A DNA stretch of 64,000 nucleotides from positions 62,001 to 126,000 of the forward strand of contig NZ_QEKH01000015.1 of NCBI RefSeq assembly GCF_003096415.1. Reading direction: 5' to 3'. Numbering within the stretch: the stretch's first letter is position 1; each line of letters starts with the position of its first letter. The notes under the pieces are model-generated. The model searched no databases. It was given only the letters and a program-made list of their open reading frames with translations, and had not been told where the DNA came from. This DNA comes from Victivallis vadensis. GTDB taxonomy: Bacteria > Verrucomicrobiota > Lentisphaeria > Victivallales > Victivallaceae. Below, piece by piece: positions 35,162-44,621 of the stretch. Both the position numbers and the translations under genes were made by a program.

Positions 35162-36337
35162 CTAGAATTGGCGCATCAGGTCGGAGCAGACCATCAGACA
35201 GCGCGGCAGGTGGAAGAAGGTTTTCCATTTGCCGCCCTTGAGCATATGCGTCGGCTCACCCTGCCGGTTCAGGTAGGCGAACCATTCGCCGTATTCCGGA
35301 TCGGGGAAACGCTTCCACGTCCATTCATCCACCTTGTGGAACCACTCTGCAAAGTGTTCGTCGCCGCTGGAACGGTACGCATACAGACAGGCGATCAGCG
35401 CTTCGTTATGAACCCACCACAGTTTCATGTCGTGCTGAAGCTCAATATGCGGCTTGCCCAATGCATCCATGAAGTAGAAGATGCCGCCATGGCTCCTGTC
35501 CCAGCCGAATTCAAGGGTGGAGGAGATGATTTCGCAGATTTGCCGCTCCTTATCCGGATCGCCGCCGCGACGGGCGAGAGCGTTGAGCAGAAACCACATC
35601 GCTTCAAGCACGTGGCCGGGGTTGAGCATCCGCCCCTGACAGCTTTCGAGATCAAGCGAGCCGTCGGGCAGGATGTTTTCAAAGACCAGCTTCCGGTCCG
35701 GCTGCCAGAATTTATTCAGCACCAGATCGACGGCCCGGTCAAGCTCGGCGCTGTAACGGTCGCCGCCGAGAGCGTCGTCGAGAATCAAACCGAGATTGGC
35801 CAGCATCATATAGTGACCAAGCGACAGATAAGACTGCTTGCCGGGAAGGGATTTATTCCACTGCCCCGCCGGGTTTCCGGATTCAATGCGCGTGATGTAG
35901 GAGTTCATCGCCTCCTCGGCAGCCTGGCGGTAAACCGGTTCCCGCGTCGCTTTGTAGAGCACCGCCGCCCCCATCGCGGCAAAACAATCCGAAAAAACGC
36001 TGTACGGAGCCATCGACGGCTCCCCCTTGCGGTTCAGCGCGAAATAGTACCAGCCATTCGGATCACGCCCGTTCCTGTACAGGAAATCAAATCCTTTTTC
36101 CGCGATCTCCAGATAGCCGGACCGACTGAAGCGCGACAGGTGCAGTTCGGCGAATACATACACGATCCGCCACTGCATCCACATATATTTCGCAGGATCA
36201 TAAACCGACCCGTCCCGGTCGAGGCAGGTGAAATAACCGCCACATTCCCGATCCACACAGTGCTTTTCCCAAAAGGGTATCACGCTTTGCGTCAGTTCCC
36301 GTTCATAACGTTCAATCACCGGCTGCCAGTTACTCAT
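35162..36337 (-). CDS. AGE-family epimerase (N-acylglucosamine 2-epimerase / cellobiose 2-epimerase type)
   Basis: 391 residues forming the alpha/alpha six-barrel of the AGE family. These cytoplasmic enzymes epimerise sugars at C2. Seen: GGYFTCLDRDGSVYDP with KYMWMQWRIVYVFAEL near the N-terminus, NPGHVLEAMWFLL, WWVHNEALIACLYAY, and the C-terminal KGGKWKTFFHLPRCLM, all typical. The conserved His residues of the barrel (NPGHVLE, FFHLPR) are present. A strong GAGGTGA site precedes the ATG. The gene stands alone in reverse with its own terminator. Substrate choice (N-acylglucosamine, free mannose/glucose or a disaccharide) is not decided by sequence alone. Confidence 0.88.
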   Translation of the reverse strand: MSNWQPVIERYERELTQSVIPFWEKHCVDRECGGYFTCLDRDGSVYDPAKYMWMQWRIVYVFAELHLSRFSRSGYLEIAEKGFDFLYRNGRDPNGWYYFALNRKGEPSMAPYSVFSDCFAAMGAAVLYKATREPVYRQAAEEAMNSYITRIESGNPAGQWNKSLPGKQSYLSLGHYMMLANLGLILDDALGGDRYSAELDRAVDLVLNKFWQPDRKLVFENILPDGSLDLESCQGRMLNPGHVLEAMWFLLNALARRGGDPDKERQICEIISSTLEFGWDRSHGGIFYFMDALGKPHIELQHDMKLWWVHNEALIACLYAYRSSGDEHFAEWFHKVDEWTWKRFPDPEYGEWFAYLNRQGEPTHMLKGGKWKTFFHLPRCLMVCSDLMRQF

Positions 36338-36447
36338 TCGTCACCTCATCCAGACTGTAAAAACAAAGATAACTAAAACATTTTTATTGCGACAAAGCAT
36401 AATATAAATGGAGTTTTACGAAAAGCAAATTTTTATATCGGTGAGAA

Positions 36448-37164
36448 TCAAAAACCGTTGCAAGTGCGCCTTACCGGCTCCGTGATTTCACCAGAGACGG
36501 TCTGCATAAGCTGCCGGATCAGAGAGTCCGGAGTGACCGGGTCGATGCGGAGCAGCCGGAGCCAGTCATCCTCCCGGGAGAGCGTGATCAGCCCGGCATT
36601 CGCCAGCAGCCGGCGAAGCAGGCCGGGACGGTCGGGCCGGAGGGCTTTTTCCGTCAGTACGTAATCGAGATCAAGATCGAAAATAAAGCCGGGATGCTCT
36701 TCCGGAATGAATCCGGCGGCGGCCAGCCGCGCGGCGAGCCATTCCTCCTCGAACACCCGGTCCGCCAGCGGCCGGAAACGGTCCGGATCGTTCAGCAGAA
36801 GGTTCAGGTCCGGCCATGAAGCGTCCGCCGTTACCTGAATCCGGCTGTCGGCGCAGCCGGGATGGTCGGCGTGCGCAACCACAATCGAACGTGATGCGAT
36901 TCCGGCCTTGACCGCAAGGTCGAGGTGCTCGTCGTGGCACAACCGGCTGATCGCGGCTTTCACCGCCGCCGGTTCGCGGAAGTCGACCGCCGCGATCCAT
37001 TTCCGGCGCTCCGCTTCATCGGCGGCGGCCCGGCCGAAAGCGGGCAGCGTGTCGGTGTGGTGGTCGAAAGTGACCACTGCCGGGGCTTCGGCAAGGGTGC
37101 TTCGGTACGAGGCCCAGGCTGTCAGCACCTGATGATGGAGGTCGACGGTTTCGATTCGCATCAT
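36448..37164 (-). CDS. UPF0489-family protein, arginase-like fold
   Basis: 238 residues. It has the family marks VDLHHQVL at the start, VVTFDHHTD (residues 31-38), a mid HADHPGC and a late FIFDLDLDYV, an Asp/His set that suggests a two-metal centre as in arginases. Some UPF0489 members are peptide arginases acting on RiPP precursors, but no RiPP precursor or radical SAM enzyme is seen nearby. The ATG overlaps the stop of the histidine kinase gene by four bases (ATGA), so the two are coupled. It is the last gene of a four-gene reverse run. Its function here is unknown. Confidence 0.6.
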   Translation of the reverse strand: MMRIETVDLHHQVLTAWASYRSTLAEAPAVVTFDHHTDTLPAFGRAAADEAERRKWIAAVDFREPAAVKAAISRLCHDEHLDLAVKAGIASRSIVVAHADHPGCADSRIQVTADASWPDLNLLLNDPDRFRPLADRVFEEEWLAARLAAAGFIPEEHPGFIFDLDLDYVLTEKALRPDRPGLLRRLLANAGLITLSREDDWLRLLRIDPVTPDSLIRQLMQTVSGEITEPVRRTCNGF

Positions 37165-39089
37165 TCACTTTTCTTCCTGCCGTATCTGGCGCGCGGCAGG
37201 AAGAGGCAGAAATTCGAGCCTTTGCCCGGAGCGGTTTCCAACTGAATCCAGCCCTGATGGTTGGTCACGGTACCGTAGACCATCGCGAGCCCCATACCGG
37301 TGCCGCGCCCGACAGGTTTGGTGGTGAAAAACGGCTCGAACAGTTTCCGGCGGATTGCTTCGGACATGCCGCAGCCGTTGTCCGCCACCTGGATGAACAC
37401 GTAGTCGGAGGGCTTTGCATCCGCGTGTTCCGGCGGCGGAGTGAAAGGCAGCGGGGCCTCGGAAGCGGGGCCGGCGAAGAGCGTCAGGCGTTTTTCGCCG
37501 GTGTTGTTCTCCATCGCGTCGATGGCGTTGATCATCAGGTTCAGCAGCACCTGCTGGAGCTGCAGCGTATCCGCCCGCACTTTGCCGACCTGCGGCAGGA
37601 CATGCAGGGAAATCTCCAGATCCTGCCGTTTCCGCGGGCCGAGCAGCGCGAGACTGTTTTCGATCACCGGCTGGATATCCAGATCAACCACCTGATACTT
37701 GCCCTTCCGGGCGAAACCGAGCAGCTGGCTGGTCAGGTGTCCGGCCTGTTCGGCGATGGTGGTCACTTTTTCCAGATGGCGGGTCACCTCGGGGTCCTCC
37801 GGCGGATGCAGCAGCGTGATTACGTCGATATGGCCGAGGATCGCATGAATGTAGTTGTTGAAGTCGTGGGCGATGCCTCCGGCCAGCATACCGAGCGCTT
37901 CGATCCGCTGGGAGTGGGCGAGCTGTTCGCTGAGGCGGGCCTTCTCTTCCGCGAGCCGGGTCTCTTCGGTGATGTCGCGGCCGATCAGCACCAGCAGAAT
38001 CTGCCCGCGCATCCGGATCGGGGAAAGGGTGCAGGAGAGCACAATGCGACGGGGGGATTTTTCATCCAGCACACACCGGAACTGCACCGGCTGCTCCGGC
38101 ACACTGCCGAGATGCACGATCCCGCTGTCGAGAAGCCGGATGCGCGGATAGAGCAGCTGGTTGATCAACTGGGCCGGATTCTCCACGCCGAGCAGCTTTC
38201 CCGCCGCGATGTTGGCGTCGATGATCCGGCCGGCGGGATTCAGCATGATGATCAGCTCGCCGGCATTCTCCAGCACCATCCGGTAGCGGTCCTCCCATTC
38301 GCGCAGGTTGGCCTCCAGTTCCTTGGAGCGGCCGTAGCTGCCGATGAACGCGAACAGGATGTCCAGCGGACTCTTTTCGCCGGAGCGGATATCGACTTCC
38401 AGTTTTTCCAGATAGATCGTGGTCATCACAGCCAGCCAGACGGAGGCGATCAGCCGCGCGATGAAATTGCCGTCAAGGACGGTGCGCTCCAGACCGATGG
38501 CGGTCGCGATTCCCAGAAAAAGCGCAGTCCCGATCAGCTGGGTAACCAGAAACCCTCCGCAGACGCAGAAAAAACGGTTCAACCCGAAGTTTTTCAGCCG
38601 GGTGTAGGCGATCGGCAGCACGAACAGGTCGAGCAGATGGGACAACGCCACCAGATTCATCGAATTGCGGCTTTCGCCGAGCAGGTGGTCCAGCGCGGCG
38701 GCCGGCAGTCCCGAAGTGATGGAAAATCCGAGCCAGTTGCACTCCAGTCTGGTGATCTCCCCGATGTAGAGATAAAGCCCGTACAATACCACAATGCCGA
38801 TGATGGTCCGCTGCGCCGCCAGCGTTCCCTCCGTGATGTAGACCATCAGCAGCGCCGCCAGAATCGGCAGGAAGATGATCGTGTTGCCGACCTGGAAATC
38901 CAGAGTGCCGATCAGCGTGACCCGCAGATCCGCCGCCCCGATGAAATGTGAAAAGAGCAGCAGCAGGCCCAGCGACATGAAAAACGGAGCCTTGCCGATC
39001 GCGCGCCGCTGGCTGTAAAGCAATGCCAGTCCGACGAAGATGAATGTGAGCTCCAGAAAGGTGAGCAACAGCGCGTGCAGATACTCCAT
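37161..39089 (-). CDS. Membrane-bound PAS sensor histidine kinase
   Basis: 642 residues. The first 240 hold about seven membrane helices whose pattern ([35 protein letters not shown]) resembles the VUT/YhhQ transporter fold, used here as a sensor. A PAS domain follows ([20 protein letters not shown]), then a HisKA box [20 protein letters not shown] with the phospho-His, an N box ([12 protein letters not shown]), G1 (VADNGCGM), an F box ([20 protein letters not shown]) and G2. No response regulator is adjacent. The start overlaps the symporter stop by one base. The N-terminal match is by general pattern only and should be treated as weak. Confidence 0.85.
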   Translation of the reverse strand: MEYLHALLLTFLELTFIFVGLALLYSQRRAIGKAPFFMSLGLLLLFSHFIGAADLRVTLIGTLDFQVGNTIIFLPILAALLMVYITEGTLAAQRTIIGIVVLYGLYLYIGEITRLECNWLGFSITSGLPAAALDHLLGESRNSMNLVALSHLLDLFVLPIAYTRLKNFGLNRFFCVCGGFLVTQLIGTALFLGIATAIGLERTVLDGNFIARLIASVWLAVMTTIYLEKLEVDIRSGEKSPLDILFAFIGSYGRSKELEANLREWEDRYRMVLENAGELIIMLNPAGRIIDANIAAGKLLGVENPAQLINQLLYPRIRLLDSGIVHLGSVPEQPVQFRCVLDEKSPRRIVLSCTLSPIRMRGQILLVLIGRDITEETRLAEEKARLSEQLAHSQRIEALGMLAGGIAHDFNNYIHAILGHIDVITLLHPPEDPEVTRHLEKVTTIAEQAGHLTSQLLGFARKGKYQVVDLDIQPVIENSLALLGPRKRQDLEISLHVLPQVGKVRADTLQLQQVLLNLMINAIDAMENNTGEKRLTLFAGPASEAPLPFTPPPEHADAKPSDYVFIQVADNGCGMSEAIRRKLFEPFFTTKPVGRGTGMGLAMVYGTVTNHQGWIQLETAPGKGSNFCLFLPRARYGRKKSE

Positions 39090-40021
39090 CAGTGTCGTCC
39101 TCCGTGCGGCCGTAACAGGAGTTCCGCCCGGAGCCGCTTGCGTTTTTCCCGGACGGCCCGCATCTGAAGCTGGCAGGCGTTCCAGGCGTTGTGCCAGATC
39201 ACGTAGAAAGTCGGTCCCAGCGCGACCAGCGGATTCGCATAGGTGAGCGCCAGAAAAATGGTCAATGTGGTGTTTTTCTGCCCGAGCACCTGGCTGGCTT
39301 CGCGGCGGTAGCGCCTGCCGCCGATGAACCGGCCGAAGTAGAAGTTCACGAAACAGATCGCCGCCGACAGCAGCGCAATCTTCCACAACAGATGCGTGTC
39401 GATCGACCCTTGCTGGCCGCGCAGGAATTGCGACGCATTCGCGATGATCAGGAAGATCGCGATCACCCATGCGAAAAAGGAGACGTTCTTCAATTTTTTG
39501 GGCAGTTCCCGGTAATTCTTATAGAATTTACGCACCGGTATCGCCAGCAGCAGCGGGATGCCGACCACGATCAGCAAACTTTTGATCACGTCGAAAAACA
39601 CCGTCGGCGCCGGGTCGCCGATTGCGACCGGAATCAGGAACGGAAACAGGCAGGCCATCCCGAAGTTCGTGGCCAGAAACGCGCTGACCGCGAAATCGAT
39701 CCGTTCGCCGAGCAATCCGACGATCACCGGCGCGGCGGTTGCCGTCGGAGTGATTCCGGTGAAGAACGCGACCTCCGCCAGTTCCCTCTGGCCGAACAGC
39801 ATGAAAATCCCCCAGCCGCCCATGCCGACCGCGACATTGGCCAGCAGGATATAAAGGTGGTTCCATTTGATCGACCGCATGGAAAAACGCACCTGCAGCA
39901 TCACCATGAACATCATACCGACGATCAGCCATCGGATCATCCAGTTCAGGTGCGACGCCCACGGGCAGAAGTAGCCGACGATGAACGCGCCGAACAGTGC
40001 GAGATTGCGGAAATACGCCAT
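39089..40021 (-). CDS. Bile acid:sodium symporter (BASS) family transporter
   Basis: 310 residues with 9-10 membrane helices. The core resembles BASS carriers: MVMLQVRFSMRSIKW, then GITPTATAAPVIVGLLGERI and SAFLATNFGMACLFPFLIPV, and a second-half TIFLALTYANPLVALGP. BASS members move organic anions with sodium; bile acids, pantothenate and keto acids are known substrates elsewhere, and none is proved here. The start lies two bases after the gmhB stop and its own stop overlaps the kinase start, so the transporter and kinase may work as a sensing pair. Confidence 0.8.
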   Translation of the reverse strand: MAYFRNLALFGAFIVGYFCPWASHLNWMIRWLIVGMMFMVMLQVRFSMRSIKWNHLYILLANVAVGMGGWGIFMLFGQRELAEVAFFTGITPTATAAPVIVGLLGERIDFAVSAFLATNFGMACLFPFLIPVAIGDPAPTVFFDVIKSLLIVVGIPLLLAIPVRKFYKNYRELPKKLKNVSFFAWVIAIFLIIANASQFLRGQQGSIDTHLLWKIALLSAAICFVNFYFGRFIGGRRYRREASQVLGQKNTTLTIFLALTYANPLVALGPTFYVIWHNAWNACQLQMRAVREKRKRLRAELLLRPHGGRH

Positions 40022-40023
40022 GT

Positions 40024-40575
40024 TCACGGTTCGGGACTCCCCAGGTATTGCCGGACCGCATCCAGCAGGTCCTCCGCCACCGGAATGCCGCTCACGTCGG
40101 AGTTGCGGATCACTTCGCAGCCGTAGCCGGTTTTCACCAGATAGACTTTGCCGCACCCGGCGGCACGCCCGGCGGCGATATCGCTGAGCCGGTCGCCGAC
40201 CATCACGGAGTGCGGACAGTCGATCTCATATTTCTTCGCGGCTTCGAGCAGCATGCCGGGGGCGGGCTTCCGGCAGTTGCACGGGCCGGAATACTTCTCA
40301 TGGTGCAGGCAGTAGAAAAAATCGTCGATCTCCGCGCCGTCGCCGGCAAGCAGTTCGCGGATGCGCCGGTGAACGGCGAGGACATCCGCTTCGGAGTACA
40401 TGCCGCGGGCGACGCCGGACTGGTTGGTGACGACGATGGTTTTGAATCCGTGTTGTTTGAGCAGCTTCAACGCTTCGGGAACTCCGGGGATAATGACGAC
40501 CTGACCGGGATCGGAGAGGTAGTCCACTTCAACGTTGACCACGCCGTCGCGGTCGAGGAAAAATGCTTTGTTCAT
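40024..40575 (-). CDS. gmhB: D-glycero-D-manno-heptose 1,7-bisphosphate 7-phosphatase
   Basis: 183 residues, an HAD-IIIA phosphatase of the usual GmhB length. Motif I is FLDRDGVVN with both catalytic Asp, motif II is VVTNQSG, and motif IV is VGDRLSDIAAG. The zinc-binding loop is complete as CLHHEKYSGPCNCRKPAPGM (Cys-x-His and Cys-x-Cys), which separates GmhB from other HADs. It removes the C7 phosphate of heptose bisphosphate for LPS core heptose synthesis. It heads a four-gene run with a symporter, a kinase and a UPF0489 gene, which have no evident link to heptose. Confidence 0.92.
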   Translation of the reverse strand: MNKAFFLDRDGVVNVEVDYLSDPGQVVIIPGVPEALKLLKQHGFKTIVVTNQSGVARGMYSEADVLAVHRRIRELLAGDGAEIDDFFYCLHHEKYSGPCNCRKPAPGMLLEAAKKYEIDCPHSVMVGDRLSDIAAGRAAGCGKVYLVKTGYGCEVIRNSDVSGIPVAEDLLDAVRQYLGSPEP

Positions 40576-40938
40576 AGAATCACTCGCTCAAAAGTAGCCC
40601 GTATCAAAAATATTCCGCACCGGCACGTCGCCGGCCGTCGGGATGGACAGACCCGCCTGCTTTCAAAACGGCAGGCGTTCCGCCTCCCGCACTTAAAACT
40701 GCCTCCGCCGTCGAAATTACCCTGTCGCCTCTTGGAGTGCGAATCGCTTTCCGGCTCTATTTAGACACATATTCCCAATCGGTCAATCTGCAAGACGGCG
40801 TCCGACTTGAAAGCGGAACTGAAGTTCCGCACTCCAAAGACGCTTTGCGTCCCGGAAAGCTCCCGCCTCCTCAAGGCCGCATCTGCAATTACAATCTCCT
40901 GCCGCCGCTCCGCCGGGCGGTACTGCCGCATTGCGGTT
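40576..40938. repeat. Intergenic stretch with GC module and inverted repeats
   Basis: No gene. The GC module CCGCACCGGCACGTCGCCGG is at 40615-40634, followed by a CCTGC...GCAGG pair around 40657-40675. Further on are TTGGAGTGCG (about 40732-40741) and its distant complement CGCACTCC, GGAACTGAAGTTCC, and a small GACGC/GCGTC hairpin. No promoter for gmhB was clear. Confidence 0.55.
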
Positions 40939-41823
40939 CTATTTTATGGGAGAGAGCGGGATGTTTTCAAACACCGTCGCGGTTTCTTTCGCGAACCGCT
41001 CCCGCACCCTCTGCGCCACCTGCCGCCTGATCTCCACCGTTTCGCATACGGCGTACAGCGTCGGCCCCGACCCGGTGATCTCCGCATTCAGCGCCCCCGC
41101 CTCCTTCATCGTGTCGCGCAGCATCCGCAGCAGCGGAAACTTTTCGTACAGCGCAAACGCCAGATCGTTATGCAGATTTCCGGCGACCATCGCCGCGTCG
41201 CCTTCCCGCAGGCCCCGGAGCAGTTTTTCCAGCTTCTCCCGATCGCCGTTCCCGATCCGCGCCGGGTCAAGGTGAGTATACGCCCACTTGGCGCTGACCG
41301 GGAAATTCGGGTTCACCACCAGCAGCGGCGGCGGCGAAACCATCCCCTCCACCGGCCGGAACACCTCCCCCACTCCCGTCGCGACCGACACGTGCGGATA
41401 TAGGAAAAACGGCACGTCTGCCCCGAGCGTCAGCGCCAGCCGCGCCAGTTCGTTTTCCGGCAGCGCCTTGAAGTGCCCGTTCAGCCGCCGCAGCACCGCC
41501 CCGGCATCGGAACTGCCGCCGCCCATTCCGGCGGCCACCGGAATCACTTTTTCAATATGAATCGTCCAGGAGGGCAGAATTCCGGCGGCTTCAGCATAGG
41601 CCAGCGCGGCCCGTCCGGCCAGGTTTTCCAGATTTTCCGGCAATCCCGGCAGCGAACTTGTGACCCGGATTCCCGGCGCACCGTCATAATCGACGGTGAT
41701 CACATCCGCCGGATACGGCAGCGGCAGGAACAAGGTTTCCAGTTCGTGATAACCGTCGGGACGGCGGGCGGTAACTTTCAGGAACAGATTGAGCTTCGAT
41801 TGAGAGAATTCACGCTCGATCAT
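40939..41823 (-). CDS. ispE: 4-diphosphocytidyl-2-C-methyl-D-erythritol kinase
   Basis: 294 residues, a GHMP kinase in the MEP isoprenoid pathway; it phosphorylates the 2-hydroxyl of CDP-methylerythritol. Seen: the substrate motif KLNLFLKVTARRPDGYHELET, the ATP loop PVAAGMGGGSSDAGAVLR (about residues 93-110), LGADVPFFL, and the C-terminal GSGPTLYAV. All are diagnostic of IspE. It starts 28 bases after the oxidoreductase gene and is probably transcribed with it. Confidence 0.95.
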   Translation of the reverse strand: MIEREFSQSKLNLFLKVTARRPDGYHELETLFLPLPYPADVITVDYDGAPGIRVTSSLPGLPENLENLAGRAALAYAEAAGILPSWTIHIEKVIPVAAGMGGGSSDAGAVLRRLNGHFKALPENELARLALTLGADVPFFLYPHVSVATGVGEVFRPVEGMVSPPPLLVVNPNFPVSAKWAYTHLDPARIGNGDREKLEKLLRGLREGDAAMVAGNLHNDLAFALYEKFPLLRMLRDTMKEAGALNAEITGSGPTLYAVCETVEIRRQVAQRVRERFAKETATVFENIPLSPIK

Positions 41824-41851
41824 CTTTCCATTCCTTCCGCCGCTTCCCGCT

Positions 41852-42868
41852 TCAGTTCAGTTCGTCCGGAGTACACGGCGCAAACTTGAAACCGTACTGG
41901 TCGTTGTAGCGGCGCGCTTCGGTTTCGATCGCGACCGCGAGCTTCAGCGCGCGCAGGCCCTGTTCGCCCGGCACTTTCGGCTGGCACAGCGTGCCGGTCA
42001 TCCTGCTCCGGTTCACCGCGAGGATGAAATCCTCCAGCTCGGCGGCCAGCGCGTTCTTTTCGTCGAGGTTCACGTCCTTGCGGGCAAGGCCGATCCGGTT
42101 GCGCTTGAGCACCATGCCGAAATGCTTGCCGTAGTCCATCGAAATGTAGCAGTCCTCCTGAAACACCCGGAACCGGCGCAGCGGTTCCTGGCTGACCCGG
42201 CTCGCGGTCAGGCTTGCGCAGCTGCCGTTCCTGAACTTGATGCGGGCGTTCACGATATCCTCGGTCTTGCTCAGCACCGGAATACCGACCACGTCGAAGT
42301 GCTCGACCTCCGAATCCACCATCGTCAGCACCAGGTCGATATCGTGGATCATCAGGTCCACCACCACGCTGACCTCGGTGCCGCGGCGGGGCAGGCCCGG
42401 ACGCGGCGGCGGATACTGCGCCAGGCGGTGCGCTTCGATAAAGCGGGTGTTCGCCGCATATTTTTCCAGGAAATCCATCGCCGGGTTGAAGCGTTCCACA
42501 TGGCCGACGCCGAGCACCACGTTGTTCTTTTTCGCGGCTTCGACCATCGCCTCGGCTTCAGGGACGCTGGCGGCGATCGGCTTTTCGACCAGCACATGTT
42601 TGCCCATTTCCAGAAGCGGGATCGTGGTGGTCGCATGATAATTCGCCGGAACTGCGACGCTCAAGGCATCGCACTGTTCCGCCAGCTCGCGCCAATCGGA
42701 AAAAATCTTCAGGTTGAATTCCTCACCGACCCGCTTCGCGGTTTCGCTCTGCACGTCGAAAATGCCGACCATTTCGGCATTCGGGCTCTGCGCGTACAAT
42801 CTGGCATGGTGGCGGCCGAGCGCGCCTACTCCGATGACTCCGACCTTCAGCTTGCTGTCAATTTCCAT
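41852..42868 (-). CDS. Gfo/Idh/MocA-family oxidoreductase
   Basis: 338 residues. A Rossmann start (KVGVIGVGALGRHHARLYAQ) is followed by VAVPANYHATTTIPLLEMGK and the family signature HVLVEKPIAAS, then GVGHVERFNPA and an alpha/beta C-terminal domain with MIHDIDLVL, the usual catalytic His region. It is divergent from pyrH-lpxA. In some bacteria a member of this family, GnnA, oxidises UDP-GlcNAc and is encoded beside lpxA to give 3-amino lipid A. That role is possible here but its partner aminotransferase GnnB is not in the window. Confidence 0.85.
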   Translation of the reverse strand: MEIDSKLKVGVIGVGALGRHHARLYAQSPNAEMVGIFDVQSETAKRVGEEFNLKIFSDWRELAEQCDALSVAVPANYHATTTIPLLEMGKHVLVEKPIAASVPEAEAMVEAAKKNNVVLGVGHVERFNPAMDFLEKYAANTRFIEAHRLAQYPPPRPGLPRRGTEVSVVVDLMIHDIDLVLTMVDSEVEHFDVVGIPVLSKTEDIVNARIKFRNGSCASLTASRVSQEPLRRFRVFQEDCYISMDYGKHFGMVLKRNRIGLARKDVNLDEKNALAAELEDFILAVNRSRMTGTLCQPKVPGEQGLRALKLAVAIETEARRYNDQYGFKFAPCTPDELN

Positions 42869-42960
42869 GTTGAAAAAGATCCTTGAAAAGTGATTCCACG
42901 TTCATCATGGGGTAATATACACGTTTTTTCGATAAAAACACGCCGCAATCGCTGTTTTTC

Positions 42961-42990
42961 TTGGCGAAATCGGGCTTTTCATGGTATATT
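42961..42990 (+). promoter_or_regulatory. Likely promoter of pyrH
   Basis: TTGGCG, 18 bp, TATATT, about 40 bp before the pyrH ATG. Confidence 0.45.
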
Positions 42991-43030
42991 CAAAGCGTGT
43001 ACAGTTCAATTTCGCAGAAAGGGTCACGGC

Positions 43031-43750
43031 ATGAATCAGAAATTCCGCTTCAACCGGGTGTTGCTCAAGATCAGCGGCGAAGCGCTCAAGGGCGCGCAGG
43101 ATCACGGCTACGATGCCGAAGCCGTCCGCAAGGTGGTCCGGCAGGTCAAGAAAATCATGGACCAGGGCGTCGAAGTCGCGCTCGTAGTCGGCGCCGGCAA
43201 CATCTGGCGCGGCGTGATGGGCCGCTCCGGCGGCATGGACCGGGTCAACGCCGACTATATGGGCATGCTCGCGACCGTGATGAACGCCCTCTGCCTGCGC
43301 GACTTTTTCACCGCCGCCGGAATCCCCGCCGTCGTGCAGAGCGCGATCAAGATGGAGCCGATCGCCTCCGGCATCAACCGCGACGCGGCGGTCAAGGCGC
43401 TGGAATCCGGCCAGCTGGTGATCTTCGCCGGCGGCACCGGCAGTCCCTTCTTCACCACCGACACCACCGCCGTGCTGCGCGCGCTCGAAACCGATTGCGA
43501 CGCGGTGCTCAAGGCGACCAAGGTGGACGGCGTCTACACCGCCGACCCGGTCAAGGACCCGTCGGCCCAGCGGTTTGCGGAGCTTTCCTTCGACGAGGCG
43601 CTGGCCCGCCAGCTCAAGGTGATGGATTCGACCGCATTCTCGATGTGCCGCGACAACGACCTGCCGATCATCGTGTTCAATTTCGGCGAAGAAGGCAGCT
43701 TCGAACGCATCCTGGCCGGAGACACCTCCGCCGGAACCATAGTCAGTTAG
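43031..43750 (+). CDS. pyrH: UMP kinase
   Basis: 239 residues, full length. It phosphorylates UMP to UDP in pyrimidine nucleotide synthesis and is usually a hexamer regulated by GTP and UTP. Seen: VLLKISGEALKG, VALVVGAGNIWRG, DYMGMLATVMNAL, FAGGTGSPFFTTDTTAVLRA, LKATKVDGVYTADP, and the C-terminal MDSTAFSMCRDNDLPIIVFN, all conserved. In many genomes pyrH goes with tsf and frr; here it is followed by lpxA 22 bases later. Confidence 0.96.
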   Translation: MNQKFRFNRVLLKISGEALKGAQDHGYDAEAVRKVVRQVKKIMDQGVEVALVVGAGNIWRGVMGRSGGMDRVNADYMGMLATVMNALCLRDFFTAAGIPAVVQSAIKMEPIASGINRDAAVKALESGQLVIFAGGTGSPFFTTDTTAVLRALETDCDAVLKATKVDGVYTADPVKDPSAQRFAELSFDEALARQLKVMDSTAFSMCRDNDLPIIVFNFGEEGSFERILAGDTSAGTIVS

Positions 43751-43772
43751 CAGAAACAACGCCGGAGGTTTT

Positions 43773-44621
43773 ATGGCGATCCATCCCACCGCAGTAATCG
43801 CGCCGTCGGCCCGTATCGGCCGCGATGTGCATATCGGCCCCTATTCGGTGATCGGCGAAGATACCGTGATCGGCGACGACTGCTGGATCGACGCGCATGT
43901 GAAAATCTCCGACCAGACCACCCTCGGCCCCCGCTGCCGGGTCTACTTCGGCGCGCTGATCGGCGAAGAGCCGCAGGATCACCGCTTCCGCCCCGGCACC
44001 AGGGCGAGCACGGTGATCGGCGCGGAAACCACGCTGCGCGAATATGTGACCATCCACCGCTCTCCGTTCGAAGGCGGCACGACATCGGTCGGCGACCGCA
44101 CGCTGCTGATGGCTTTCGTGCATGTCGGGCACGACGCCCGGATCGGCAGCCGGGTCACGGTGGCGAACCAGACCGCGATCTCCGGACATGTGATCATCGA
44201 GGACGGCGCGGTGCTCTCCGGCTACATCCTGATCCACCAGTTCTGCCGGATCGGTGCGCTGGCGATGGTCGGCGGCCGTACGATCGTGCGGCAGGATATT
44301 CCTCCTTTCTGCATGCTGGCCGAAAACGAATGCATCTGCGGCCCCAACACCATCGGCCTGCGGCGCGCCGGCTATGAAAGCGCGCAGCGCATGGCGATCC
44401 GCAAGGCGATCAAGAGCTTTTTCTTCCACGGCCTCAACGCCGCCAATGCACTGGCCGAAATCGAAGCGATGCCGGAGAAAATGCCGGAGCTGGAGCATTT
44501 CGTGCACTTCATCCGTACCACCGAGCGCGGCATCATGCCCGGCGATCCCGAGCTGGCCGCCCTCGGCAAGCATCACGCGGATGCCGAAGAACCAACCGAA
44601 GAACAGGATTCGAAACCATGA
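43773..44621 (+). CDS. lpxA: Acyl-ACP--UDP-N-acetylglucosamine O-acyltransferase
   Basis: 282 residues, a left-handed beta-helix of hexapeptide repeats (IGRDVHIGPYSVIGEDTVIG and on). The first enzyme of lipid A synthesis. LpxA-specific marks are present: ALIGEEPQDHRF, YVTIHRSP, the catalytic-His strand LLMAFVHVGHDARIG, GHVIIEDGAVLSG, LIHQFCRIGALAMVGG, and QDIPPFCM followed by GLRRAGYES. The tail of about 20 residues is acidic and longer than in E. coli (262). The next gene starts inside its stop (ATGA), so translation is coupled to a lipoprotein of unrelated family. Confidence 0.92.
   Translation: MAIHPTAVIAPSARIGRDVHIGPYSVIGEDTVIGDDCWIDAHVKISDQTTLGPRCRVYFGALIGEEPQDHRFRPGTRASTVIGAETTLREYVTIHRSPFEGGTTSVGDRTLLMAFVHVGHDARIGSRVTVANQTAISGHVIIEDGAVLSGYILIHQFCRIGALAMVGGRTIVRQDIPPFCMLAENECICGPNTIGLRRAGYESAQRMAIRKAIKSFFFHGLNAANALAEIEAMPEKMPELEHFVHFIRTTERGIMPGDPELAALGKHHADAEEPTEEQDSKP

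Noticed and set aside
37161-39470. A longer histidine kinase starting at 39470
   Set aside because: The extra 127 codons overlap the symporter gene in another frame and read as Arg/Pro-rich shadow sequence; the ATG at 39089 begins directly with membrane helices.
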